Positions 28,803-38,964 of a stretch of DNA of 64,000 bases are shown here, one piece after another (the stretch's first letter is position 1; each line of letters starts with the position of its first letter). The notes beneath the pieces were generated by a model, which was given only the letters and a program-made list of their open reading frames with translations, was not told the DNA's origin and made no database searches. The stretch is from Umbelopsis isabellina (taxonomy: Eukaryota; Mucoromycota; Umbelopsidomycetes; Umbelopsidales; Umbelopsidaceae), in the NCBI GenBank assembly GCA_016758905.1, contig JAEPQZ010000006.1, positions 186,001 to 250,000 on the forward strand. The letters are read 5' to 3'. The position numbers and the translations under genes were made by a program.

Positions 28803-31510
28803 ATGCTACCTATTCGGCTCTCATTGCTATCAAGGAGAGCCTTTGATAGCTCTCTGAGAGTCTATCCAGGCTTTAAAGCGCCAGCTTTGGCGTCAAAAAG
28901 CTACTCTTCGGTTGCTGGCAGAGCCAGGACTTGCGCCATTCCTTTCTGTACCACTCCATGCAACAAACCATCTCTAATTTACCAGAACATAGGAAAGCGA
29001 GCCTTTGCCACTCAAAAAAATGCGAAAGTCAATAATGGTGAACTCAAAACAGCTGTAAATACATCGAAAAATGCTGGAAAACATCCAGATAACAAGGGTG
29101 CGGTTGTCGAACCATCCCGAAACTCAACAGACATGGCTATCATCAAACAACTGATGCGATATGTATGGCCAAAAGAAGATTGGGGAGTAAAAGCTAGGGT
29201 TGCTATTGCTCTCAGTTTACTTGTTGGAGGAAAAGTAAGACAAGTTTTCAATATTTTAATTATAGGAGTATGTAATATATCTGACAAAATCCATTACCCT
29301 GTCTACTTAGCTTCTGAATGTACAAGTCCCATTTTTCTTTAAGAATGTCATAGATTCTCTCAACGTGACATTTACTGAAGACTCTACCCTTTGGGTTGTC
29401 TGCGGTGCTGCAGTAATTGGATGTAAGTTACGATACCATTTTGCAGTGAATATTTGCATAATTTTATCATTTGACACCATTTACCAACACGCGAATAGAT
29501 GGTCTTGCCCGCCTTGGTGCTAGTGCTTTCCAAGAACTTCGTAATGCTGTTTTCGCAGCTGTTGCCCAGAAAGCTATTCGCCGTATTGCACGCAATGTCT
29601 TTTATCACTTGCATCAGCTCGATATGAGCTTCCATCTCACTAGACAAACCGGAGGACTGAATCGCGCTATTGATAGAGGAACAAAGTCAGTGAATGCGTT
29701 GAATCAATAACCTAATATTAACAATGACTAATGCTTCATTTTGATTTTCGACAATAGAGGTATCAGCTTCCTCTTGAGCTCCATTGTTTTCCACGTGCTT
29801 CCAACAGCTTTGGAAATCTCTATGGTTTGCGGCATTTTGGCATATAATTTTGGCACATCTTATGCGGCAGTCACTTTCTCCACTATAGCGGCTTATACTG
29901 CCTTTACTGTAATCACCACTTCTTGGAGAACAAAGTTTCGTAAGCAGGCAAACGCAGCCGACAATGAAGCTGCGACAACTGCTGTTGATTCCTTAATTAA
30001 TTTCGAAGCTGTCAAGGTAATACAATCGGCTATGTATATATTGAGATGATCTGCCTCACTGCTAACACTAGTAAATTTGCTTAGTATTTTAACAATGAGA
30101 AGTTTGAAACCGAACAATACGACAAATCACTTCAAAAGTACGAGCAATCGTCCTTAAAGATTGCCACCAGTTTGGCAGCTTTGAACGCTGGACAAAATGC
30201 TATTTTCTCCTCAGCCTTAACAATGATGATGTTCCTGTCGGCTCAGGGAGTAATGAACGGTAAGTTTTCTGATATGCATTTTACACTTCATATCTTCCAC
30301 ACTGCTGATTCACCAATGTTGTAGGAACATTAACGGTCGGCGACGTGGTGATGGTCAACCAACTGGTGTTCCAGCTGTCAATGCCTCTTAACTTTTTGGG
30401 ATCTGTATATCGTGAACTGCGACAATCACTTATTGATATGGACACAATGTTCAATCTTGAGAATCAAAGTGCCAGCATAAAGGTGAATTTTATATGATAG
30501 CTAAGATACACCAAGATAGCCGCTAAACATAAATGTTGTAGGATGCTCCGGATGCTAAAGATTTGATCTACAAAGGCGGTGAAATTAAATTCGAAAACGT
30601 TACCTTTGGATATCATACAGATCGTCCAATCCTTAAGAACGTTAGCTTCATAGTCAATAGTGGCCACAAAGTTGCATTTGTGGGCCCTAGTGGATGCGGG
30701 TAAGCATTGCTGTAGTAACACAGAACAGTCAGAACTTTCTCATTCATTTTTGTTCTCTAGAAAATCCACTATTCTTCGACTATTGTTTAGATTCTACGAA
30801 CCACAGGAAGGAAACATTTACATCGATGGGCAGAACATTCGGAACATCAAGCTGGACAGCTTGCGCAAAAAGATTGGTGTAGTACCACAAGACACCACGT
30901 TATTCAATAACACCATCTATCATAATATCAAATATGGCAGACTTGAAGCTACCGAGGAAGAGGTTTATGATGCAGCACGACGTGCGGAAATACATGACAC
31001 TATCATGAGTCTTCCAGATAAATACAATACCAAAGTAGGAGAAAGGGGCTTGATGCTCTCAGGTGGTGAAAAACAACGTGTGTCTTTAGCCCGATCGATA
31101 TTGAAAAAGTCGCCCATCATATTCTTGGATGAAGCAACTGCCGCATTGGATACACATACAGAACAAGCATTACTGGTCAACATTCGCAATATACTTAAAG
31201 ATAGCCATACAACCAGCTTACATATTGCGCATCGCCTGCGCACAGTAGCTGATGCTGGTACGATAAAACTATTGTAGTTGATATACTATCCTGACGTTTA
31301 TTCATTTACTAATGCAACTGGTTTATACCTATAGATAAAATTGTGGTTCTCAAAGACGGCCATATTGCAGAAGAAGGTCGACATGAGGATCTAATTGAGA
31401 GCGTTCATAGTGTATATAGAGAGATGTGGAACAAGCAGGAGAACAGTGAGGTTTACCTTGCTACAACCTTTGAGGATCGCGACAAAGGAAACACGGCGCC
31501 TGCGGCGTAG
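28803..31510 (+). CDS. ATM1: Mitochondrial ABC transporter Atm1/ABCB7
   Basis: Ten exons, about 680 aa; all introns are short and GT-AG. The N-terminus is a basic, Ser/Arg/Ala-rich matrix-targeting sequence ([19 protein letters not shown]). One six-helix membrane domain contains [19 protein letters not shown] and [20 protein letters not shown], typical of Atm1. The nucleotide-binding domain has Walker A GPSGCGKST (interrupted by an intron after GCG), Q-loop PQDT, signature [14 protein letters not shown], Walker [13 protein letters not shown] and H-loop IAHRL. It is a half-transporter of the inner mitochondrial membrane, working as a homodimer. It exports a glutathione-linked sulfur/Fe-S intermediate needed for cytosolic Fe-S protein assembly. 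All catalytic motifs are intact. Confidence 0.97.
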
Positions 31511-31643
31511 GAAGCAAGCAGCCATACCGATTATCGAGGTTGTGGCTGTACCATCACTCACCCTCCCCCATATTACATTATTATAGACATGATTTTATTT
31601 CACAAAAAAAAGTTTCAAATTTACAATTGAGTGCCAGTGTCAT

Positions 31644-31985
31644 TTATGCCCATAGTTGCTTAGGAATTGAGTCCTTTGAAGCGTGAACTTGAACAGTATG
31701 TTCTGTCATAGCACCAGGAGCTAAAAGGGTTTGGCCGTTGGGGTCCCCAAATTTGTGGAACTTGTATTTGAATGTTGCATTTGGGTCATTTGATTGCCAC
31801 GGATGTGAGTCTTTTGCCGCCATACGCACATTCTTTTCCGGGTGAATATCATGGGCCTTCTGACCCAGCATGTAGCCAGCCACGCCGAATGTCACACCAT
31901 AAATTCCTAACAAAGGAAATAGTTCGCTGTCTACAGACAAAAACTTGAAGAGATTCTTAGAGGTTGGAGCAAGAAATCCAGACAT
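31644..31985 (-). CDS. Small mitochondrial protein, MLRQ/NDUFA4-like (B12D family)
   Basis: A single uninterrupted exon of 113 aa. A short N-terminus is followed by one hydrophobic helix (LFPLLGIYGVTFGVAGYML) and a charged tail beginning GQKAHDIHPEKNVRM. One helix near the N-terminus followed by a histidine-containing basic tail fits the MLRQ/NDUFA4/B12D group, small inner-membrane proteins tied to complex I or IV. The match is by layout and a few residues only. It is convergent with ATM1, 133 nt away. Confidence 0.6.
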   Translation of the reverse strand: MSGFLAPTSKNLFKFLSVDSELFPLLGIYGVTFGVAGYMLGQKAHDIHPEKNVRMAAKDSHPWQSNDPNATFKYKFHKFGDPNGQTLLAPGAMTEHTVQVHASKDSIPKQLWA

Positions 31986-32454
31986 TTTTAATAAAGCTTA
32001 TAGAATGATGGATTATTGGAAAATGAAGAACCATTAAAATTTTGCCGGCGCTATTGAGTTCTTAAAATGTGAAAAATTCATGCAAAACTGCAAGACAATA
32101 TTATATCATGAGGGCGTAAATTTGCATAGTAAAATGTAATTTGTTCCATCGCCAACTTTTTGCTCCCCTTGCTTAACAGTGCAATATCTGGTGCCAATTG
32201 GATAGGTCATACGTGCCACACTAGGCTGTGCAGACTGTCCAGCAGCAATGTTGCCATGTCCACTGTACAACAAATACTTTCAAACTCAACATCACTCGGG
32301 AAAAAAAAGAACTTATTAGGTTTATGGTGATAAGGGTGACAAAAGGGGCCTGATGAGTTGCGAACGATAATTAGAATGCTGAGCGCTTAATACCAAATGG
32401 TCACAGCCATTGAGGGCTTAAACCATAATTTTGAGTTTATTCTTAATCCTTCGT

Positions 32455-32857
32455 TTACTGCTCGAAGTAGATGTTCCAAAAACCTTCCACAATGCCCTCA
32501 TCAGACGTGACCAACCGATGCACGCTAAATGGATAATATGAGTCGCTCCTCATCGGCACCAGGTACAAAATAAAGTGATAGAGTAGTGGCAGATGACGAT
32601 TTGAACTACATGAGGGAATGACCTCTGGTGTCACATCCTCAAAATGGTGAGGTAGTACAATCAAACCCGGTCTTTTGTGCTGCGCATAAAATATTATCAT
32701 AAGGGATACTATACTGGCTTGGAGGCGTGCCAAACACATCTTTGTAGAATACAATATATGCATCATTGATAACATTAGGGTGTTGGGCTACATATATATA
32801 TATATTATCATACAAATTCGCATTTAGTCTCCTCGCACATGAACCCAAAGACGTACA
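32455..32857 (-). CDS. Doubtful small gene or gene relic
   Basis: Two open stretches in different frames can be joined by a 62-nt GT-AG intron (donor after FYKD at about 32737, acceptor ATGCGCAG). The join gives ...AYIVFYKD/HKRPGLIVLPHHF and ends EGFWNIYFEQ. The 5' end is unclear: no in-frame ATG precedes the first stretch without a further intron through the (AT)n tract at 32790-32804. No family recognised. It may be a small lineage-specific gene, a decayed copy, or chance. Confidence 0.25.
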
Positions 32858-33018
32858 CTGGTACCCATTTACACAACGCTACTGAACATCTACTGACTGA
32901 GCCACCAAAGTCATTATACCAGTGATCCTCCCCCTAAATCTCATATATAAAGCCAGTTTCTCGTCTTCTATTCTTCTTTTACATACGAACCGGATTACTT
33001 GAAGCCTCCCCTCCAATA

Positions 33019-33063
33019 ATGTCTCCTTTCGCTACTAAGCAGAGTATCTCTGCATTGTTTTGA
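33019..33063 (+). promoter_or_regulatory. Upstream ORF in the cyclin leader
   Basis: A 14-codon ORF (MSPFATKQSISALF, then TGA) starts with A at -3, a favourable context, and ends 187 nt before the cyclin ATG. A second upstream ATG at 33244 is out of frame and overlaps the cyclin start. If the mRNA starts just after the TATA box at 32943, both are in the leader and would lower or regulate cyclin translation. Confidence 0.4.
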
Positions 33064-33250
33064 AACGACAGCGAATATATTGTTGGCCAGTCTCATTTAG
33101 TCCAGTTGTATTATATACTGTATTTTAGTAGCTTTATTTCACTGTGTTTGCCTACGAGGTTCTGAATCAAAATCCTGTTCTCAAAGCGCTGTCGTCTCCT
33201 ACCATAGTTTCTCCATTCACTTGAATTGTCTTATTGACAATACATGAACC

Positions 33251-34402
33251 ATGTCCGCCGCCCATACTTTCAACGCAATACTCAACACAACAGGGATATA
33301 CCACTCTCTAAACGACTTTGTACAATCTACACATCAATCGGGCAAGCAAGTTTACCCTGTTCCTTACAAAGCCAACTGTACACCCATAGCTTTTGAACAA
33401 AAAACTGCTACTACTTATCAAGCATATGGCTTCCCGCCATCTACAGCTCCTTCACTCTCAAGCTCTGTCTCTACGCCTTTGTCAGCGTCTTCTGTAGACG
33501 ATGAAGACATACCACATGTCATTACGACCCGGATTTCGCCTGGATATTCAAGCGACCTTATCGAGAGAATTTCTTTGGTCGACAGATTAGTGGGTGAGTA
33601 TTTGTTCTTTGTGTAACAGAAGCAACAAACAGCCATCAAGAAATGGAAAATCCTCATTTTCTTGCGGCTCAACTCAAAATAATCAAACACTAACATGATA
33701 GCACTGGGTTTTCTTTTAATAGAAACAACGTCTTCTGTGATTGTTGCTATATGGGGGCCAGCAATGGAATCTCGAAGTGCTAAAGTTGTGTCCACTGCAC
33801 AATTTGTTCGAGAGATTTTAAAGCGGTCCAAAACTACTTACTCCACGCTGCAGGCAGCCTTATACTACATTTTTCGCATAAAGGCATCTGTTACGGAACA
33901 CATGGTCAAGCGACAAGCTGGTCCAGCAATGGAAAAACCAAACCCAAAGGATTGTATCTTTTGTGGACGTCGTATGTTTCTAGCAGCATTGATGGTTGCA
34001 TCCAAGTTTTTACAGGACAGGACTTATCGTAACAGTGCATGGGCCAAAATATCTGGTCTCACCACAGCTGAGATAACCTTTTCCGAAATGACTTTTCTTC
34101 ACTTGATTGACTATCAGTTGTTCATATCCAAAAATACCTTTGATAGGTGGCAACATGTTTTATCTTCACATATTAATCAGTTGATGAATACCCTGCCAAC
34201 AAGCGGATGCCTTCCAACAAATTTGATACCTTCCTACAGGCAGTTCATCCATATTGATCGAGTTGATGACTATACCCAGCAACGGGTTCGATCACGCAGC
34301 TCTCAGTCAATAATGCCTGAAAGGTCGGTTGATGTAAAGCCCCAACTTAAAAGACAAGCGCTGCGCGATCTAGACCAGCCAAGAAAAAAAATGTGCCAAT
34401 AA
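33251..34402 (+). CDS. Pho85-type cyclin (Pcl family)
   Basis: Exon 1 is 33251-33593 and exon 2 is 33723-34402, joined in phase 1 across a 129-nt intron; 340 aa. The Ser/Thr-rich N-terminus is followed by a PHO80/Pcl cyclin box. Its blocks are FVREILKRSKTTYSTLQAAL, then MFLAALMVASKFLQDRTYRN, then WAKISGLTTAEI with FLHLIDYQLFIS. An insert with a CxxC (DCIFCGRRMF) lies between helices 1 and 2 of the box. The length and box fit Pcl5/Clg1-like cyclins rather than Pho80. It should activate a Pho85-type CDK; which branch (amino-acid, polarity, cell cycle) is unknown. The tail (PQLKRQALRDLDQPRKKM) is basic, perhaps nuclear targeting. The leader carries upstream ATGs. Confidence 0.85.
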
Positions 34403-34728
34403 ATAACTTTTAGCTAAAGTTTTCTGGTTTTTTCTTCCCCAAATACATGCTTAAATACAACGTTTTCGATGCACAGCCTATTTCAGGAGACCAATACCAA
34501 GTACAGCATCGCAGTGAATACTAAACCCAACAACCTACCGCACTTACAGCAGTTGATGTGTAGAAGAGAAAATTACAATGCTTTATTCTTTAATATGGGT
34601 AACTGAGGGATTTATCATTATGATGGAGTACATTATGGCGGCTAAAATAGCCTTTTTGAAGAGTAAGTTTGCTATCTAGGAGAACGAAAAAGCAGATATC
34701 AATTAAATGCAGTATACAAATACAATCG
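34403..34728. other. Convergent 3' spacer
   Basis: Between the stop codons of the cyclin gene and the membrane-protein gene. AT-rich, no gene seen. Confidence 0.5.
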
Positions 34729-35280
34729 TTACTGATCCTTCTTTTGTTGAGCGTCGCTATCTGTCTTTCCCATCACAGTTTCAAATGCAAGCTTCAGCAC
34801 GTTCACACCTTCCAATGCCACAAGTACAGCAACCATAGCTCCTCCAACACCAGCCGTGAACCAAATACGAGGCTGTGCCACGGTAGAAAGAAGGTCTAAA
34901 GTGGGTTGCTTAACAACTGGCCAGGAGGTGACAGCTTGACATAGCTCCCATATACACCATATGTCTAGAGCAAACTTGCCGACGATCACTGCCTGCAGAA
35001 CTTTATAGTTGATCTTCAAGTGGGCCATGAGGGTCAGCGAAGCAAAAACAAAAGAAATTGCTTGTACAATCTTGACAAAGGTCAAAATAGGATAGAATGT
35101 TCGAACATTCGTGCCCCATGCTTCAAAAGGTGGGTTTGTGGGGTCGAAACCATGGAAATCAGCATCGTAATATGAACTCGACTCCTCCAAAAGCATGGTG
35201 TTTGTCTCCTTCATGGCATACCACATTGCATATGTGAACATGGCGGCATAGCCCGTGGTGTACTTGTTGGTAAGATCCAT
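34729..35280 (-). CDS. Membrane protein of unknown function (about 4 TM)
   Basis: One exon, 183 aa, from the ATG at 35280 (MDLTNKYTTGYAAMF). The frame continues upstream only through a TTG, so this ATG is preferred. Hydrophobic segments are at about 10-26, 67-86, 95-115 and 140-160; the tail is short, charged and ends QQKKDQ. The N-terminal loop has EESSSYYDADFHGFDP. I do not recognise the family. It is probably an internal-membrane protein with both ends polar. Confidence 0.7.
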   Translation of the reverse strand: MDLTNKYTTGYAAMFTYAMWYAMKETNTMLLEESSSYYDADFHGFDPTNPPFEAWGTNVRTFYPILTFVKIVQAISFVFASLTLMAHLKINYKVLQAVIVGKFALDIWCIWELCQAVTSWPVVKQPTLDLLSTVAQPRIWFTAGVGGAMVAVLVALEGVNVLKLAFETVMGKTDSDAQQKKDQ

Positions 35281-35584
35281 TTGAATAACGAGACGAGAGA
35301 TGCCAAGTGTGAGTGTGAAGAAAGGGTGGATTGTGCACAAAGTTTTTAAACAGGCGAGTTTATAATAAAAAAAAAAAGCTTGATGACCCCGGACCCTGAA
35401 TGTTGGTGGGACCGAAAGGGTTCAATAACTCCGCTACCACCAATCAGACAACAACAAGCTTCTCAGTGGCGCAAAATATCCAATTGTCATTTGCACATTG
35501 TACGCAAGCAAACGTGTGTACGTACACATATCTTGATATATAGATGCAATAATTTGAGTGGCTCTTTATGTACAAATGGGGTGA
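35281..35584. other. Promoter region of the membrane-protein gene
   Basis: About 300 nt between its start codon and the stop of RMD1 on the same strand. Contains an A-tract near 35362-35378. No gene seen. Confidence 0.45.
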
Positions 35585-37714
35585 CTACGTAAGGAATGTT
35601 CTAGGACTTTCGGCAGTTTGATTAAGGATTTTAACAGCAATTTCAACCTATAAGATAACAAAATTATTAGTGTCCAGTCATCTCAAATTTAGATTTGATT
35701 TTTAAAGTCTATTACTCACACATGCAACAAGCACTGCTACAATCTACCAAAAATAGGACGAATACTGTCAGGGTTTTTGATGCTACTATCAGATATGTGG
35801 GAGGATATTTCACTTACAATGAGATAAATGATGATGAGTGTTTGATACTCTACACCGAAATTGTTCATGTGCTCTCTGAGCATACTTAAAAGATCAGATA
35901 CCACAGTGCATCTGTCGTTCAGGATGGCAGCTCTTTGAGGAATCTCCAAGTAATCTAGAGTTGCAGTGGTTAGACGTGAACTCCGATAATTACACAAGTT
36001 CGTTATGTTACCTCTTATGGCGTTATATAAAGGTTGCAACGAAGGTTCAGACCAGAATATCTCGGGTGTATCTATGCGAATGCAGTGTTATCATGGGGGG
36101 TGGCAAATCACTTTTGTCGATAAAACAATAAGAAAGAAAGTTTTTATCATACCTAATACATTGGATGACAGATTCACGTTCATGCGAAGTTTGAACAAGT
36201 GGCCATTGATTTGAGTCATCTCTTTTCGCTTCATGTCCAATTTTCCGGTCAATGCGAGCTTTTTGGGTATATGCTTAGTAGCCTATGTTTTCCAAGTCAG
36301 TAAATGTGTCATTGTAAATAGATGTGAATACAAAAGCACATAGCTTGCCTCAATGGTGTTGTCCATAATATCTTCGTATCTAGCTAGCACCGCACTTTGA
36401 CTGATGCCATGGCTAAGGGTCAGTTTGATCATATGGTTACCGCTTTTGAGTGTGAGCATATCATTAAAAATTCTCGAATGTTTCTGTGTGGTGTCATATT
36501 GAAAATGCATCTCTTCAATTTGCATATCCTCCAAATCGTCAGGATTATCTTTCAGCGGGCGGATGGCAAAATCTGACAAATCTTCCAACATCAAAAGCTC
36601 TTGTGCTCGACTGAAATTCCAGAATACCAACACACCATAATCAAAAATGAAGAGCTCTCCTCCAGTGAACGGTTTAGTATGAGCAGCTTTAGTTGAATGT
36701 TCCGAATCACGACGTTCTTCTGCTCGCACCTCTGCGTCAGATTTCAACATTTGCGGGTCTAGCTGCTCGTTTGCAAGTGCGGTTTCAAAATCAGCTACAG
36801 CTTCTTGAGGATGGGGCTCATGATGAATTGTGTCTGGGGTGGACGAAGCGTCTGGTTCAGTGATATCACCAGATGGGACATATCTCGATTCTGAGTTTTC
36901 AGCCACTGGTTCCAACGTCGTATGACCTCCTTCATAGAATTCGTTTGTTTGCTGGGCAGTGGAAGGTTCTGATGCAGTTTCAACCTGTTCCGCAGGCGTG
37001 TTTTCCAGCGCATCTGCATATAGATTCTCTTCTTCATATGTCATCTGATCATTTTCATATTGGTGATAATAGTCTTCTTGTTGTGTCATACGTCCTCCTG
37101 TCTCGGGCCATGGCGCAGATCGTAAGCGAACATTTGTAGAATTTTTACCTCCGGGTCGCAATGTCATGATAGGGAAATGATATCTATATTGTTATTAGTG
37201 AGCTGCTCTGAACAGCCGTAAAAAGATCAAAAGACAATATGACTTACGGCGCATACAGACACTCATCATAAACTCTAGGAGTTACATGATGTTGCTCCTT
37301 TAGGAATTTTCGTGCTTCTTCAAAGTTGAATCTATCTGCCAAGCAGTATGCGGACACTCTTGGAAGACTGAGTCTATCTCGTTGGTCTTTCGTCATTCGT
37401 TCAGCAACTGTTCTCGATCCCAATATATGCAATTCCAGTGGCAAATGCACAACTGGAGTCACATCACCTTCCTGGTCAGTATCATCCTGTTGCACATAGC
37501 TGGAGGTAGATTCTGCTGTTTCTGAAGGAAAAAGTACTAGCTTCTGCGATGTTTTGGTACTTCGCAAAGGTTTTGCTTTTCCAGCCACGGCATTTCCAGA
37601 GCCTGAAGTTGAAGATTTTGCAGCATTCTTTACAACAGTCTTTGCCAATTTGGGCACAATCGACTGTTTCGGTGCGCTCTTCGACAGAAGTTTTGATTCT
37701 GCAAAACTTTGCAT
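35585..37714 (-). CDS. RMD1: RMD1/RMND1-family protein (DUF155)
   Basis: Seven exons, about 575 aa, starting at the ATG of MQSFAESKLL. An upstream GTG extension is not used. A disordered basic N-terminus is followed by the family opening RVSAYCLADRFNFEEARKF and YDECLYAP/YHFPIM. A long Glu/Gln-rich insert comes next, then GGELFIFDYGVLVFWNFSR. The end carries LFKLRMNVNLSSNVLD, FWSEPSLQPLYNAIRDYLEI, MLREHMNNFGVEYQTLIIIY and a last membrane helix. Yeast RMD1 is needed for meiotic nuclear division; human RMND1 is mitochondrial. The intron at 36283-36348 needs a GC donor (GAG|GCAAGC): joining ...NTIE to ATKHIPKKLALTGK restores the family pattern. A tiny penultimate exon (about 22 nt) is part of the model. 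Confidence 0.9.
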
Positions 37715-37807
37715 GATGTGCTTCTGAGGATCTGTTGTGCAAGACACAATAAGCTCCGAGTCTTATTTCATCTTTTTATTTTTTTTAATTTTTGACAGCA
37801 AGTGACA

Positions 37808-37814
37808 TGACGTC
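37808..37814 (+). promoter_or_regulatory. CRE-like TGACGTC site upstream of RMD1
   Basis: TGACGTC sits 94 nt upstream of the RMD1 start codon. It is the same seven-base core as upstream of the USP gene. Position is good for a bZIP site, but the motif is short. Confidence 0.3.
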
Positions 37815-37921
37815 GGAATTTCGGGTGTACCACACCGGTAATGCGATTGATTAGCAATATGAGCTACAAGCTTAAGTCCATCTCATATTGAGTGCAGCGT
37901 AAAGACTGTAGAAAAGCATAG

Positions 37922-38861
37922 TTAATTTACATCTGTGGAATTCTTTACTAATTTGAGGGATCGCCAGCACAAGTTGTCCCCCTTATAGATCCCATTTTCT
38001 AAGAAAAGATCTTGATCCGTGTATCCGACGGTAATGTGAGGCCAAAAGCTCTGCAAAATTGATGTTCAACATTCCCTTGATTGAGCTGATGAACAAGGTT
38101 GTGTATACAGCATGTGATCAATATTACCTTTGGGTCAAATAAAGCAGGGTTGCCTCCGCGACTCCAATACAATTGGAAAATTCGCGTTCTTATGCGAACC
38201 AGATCATCTGAATGGACTATGATTTGATATACGGTATTATCTTCAACTTGCACTCTTCCTAAACATGCAACATCAAAGCCGCTTCCTTGGATCTTATATT
38301 CAATGGCTATTTTGTTAACATCATCTATGGTCACATTGGCAGCAGCTAAGATAGCAAACTCGGGAGGCGAGATGACAGTTATGTGAGCTTCACCTATGCG
38401 ATTGAATATTGTGAGCCATCCAGTACTAGCTTCACCTAACGGGGCATTAAATCAACAATTTACCTCTGGATTGCAGACTATCGTGCGATCTCGAAACTTC
38501 TTCGTAGATCGGTTCTATATAACTATAGTTGAGCTCTTGGCCCAGCCAAATTAGATCATCTATTTCGATAGGTTAGAACAAAAGTGATCGACTGTAAAAA
38601 CCTGAGTACTATGTACCTGTATGCGGTATGAAGGGTATCTTGTAGGAGTGCTTTATCCTTATATCCAGAGATAAAGGAGGACCTGAGTTTAAACAATTCA
38701 ATGCCTTTGGCCATCATACATGACGGGGAACGCTGCGGAAAAAACAACAAACCAGCAAGAGGAATACCCAATGGAGAATGAGATTCATATTGTAGTGAGT
38801 GTTGCATTTGCGCATTCGCTGAAACGCAAGCTATTATAGCTAAGCCAAGGTTAATCAACAT
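37922..38861 (-). CDS. Secreted 2H phosphoesterase-like protein (Swiss Army Knife RNA-repair-like)
   Basis: Signal peptide MLINLGLAIIACVSANAQ. The mature protein joins GPPLSLDIRIKHSYKIPF/IPHT with DDLIWLGQELNYSYIEPIY, then GEAHITVISPPEF, IIVHSDDLVRIRTRIFQLYW and FWPHITVGYTDQD. The two H-I-T motifs, in the two halves of the fold, are the hallmark of 2H phosphoesterases, whose histidines act on 2',3'-cyclic or similar phosphodiester bonds. About 240-250 aa. Introns used: a 71-nt one before GEAHITV (a 28-nt alternative is too short), one before DDLIW, and one before SFWPHIT. The first intron's donor is ambiguous (after ...PLAG or ...SPLG), so the signal-peptide exon join is the weak point. A signal peptide on an RNA-repair-type fold is unusual. 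Divergent from the cupredoxin gene. Confidence 0.7.
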
Positions 38862-38964
38862 GACTGTCGGAGAAAGACAGTTCCACAGCTGAGGAACCAA
38901 AAAAAAGAACGAGTTTAAAACCAATCTATTTTTTGCAAAGCTCAAAGGAATTTCGACTTTCTTC
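38862..38964. promoter_or_regulatory. Short bidirectional promoter between two secreted-protein genes
   Basis: Only 103 nt separate the start codons of the 2H phosphoesterase-like gene (minus) and the ceruloplasmin-like gene (plus). Both products carry signal peptides. The promoters must overlap each other or the neighbouring coding exon, so joint regulation is likely, though not shown. Confidence 0.5.

Larger units (their letters stand above)
31986..33250. other. Intergenic region with a possible minor gene and the cyclin leader
   Basis: Holds the doubtful minus-strand gene at 32455-32857 and the promoter/leader of the cyclin gene. A TATA box (TATATAAA, 32943-32950) is followed by a pyrimidine-rich tract and a leader of up to 270 nt with two upstream ATGs. 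Confidence 0.5.

Noticed and set aside
31395-31586. Separate small gene at the end of ATM1
   Set aside because: It is an out-of-frame reading of the last ATM1 exon.
38405-38470. 28-nt intron in the 2H phosphoesterase-like gene
   Set aside because: Too short for the spliceosome; the same donor with a downstream acceptor (71 nt) keeps frame and leads straight into GEAHITV.
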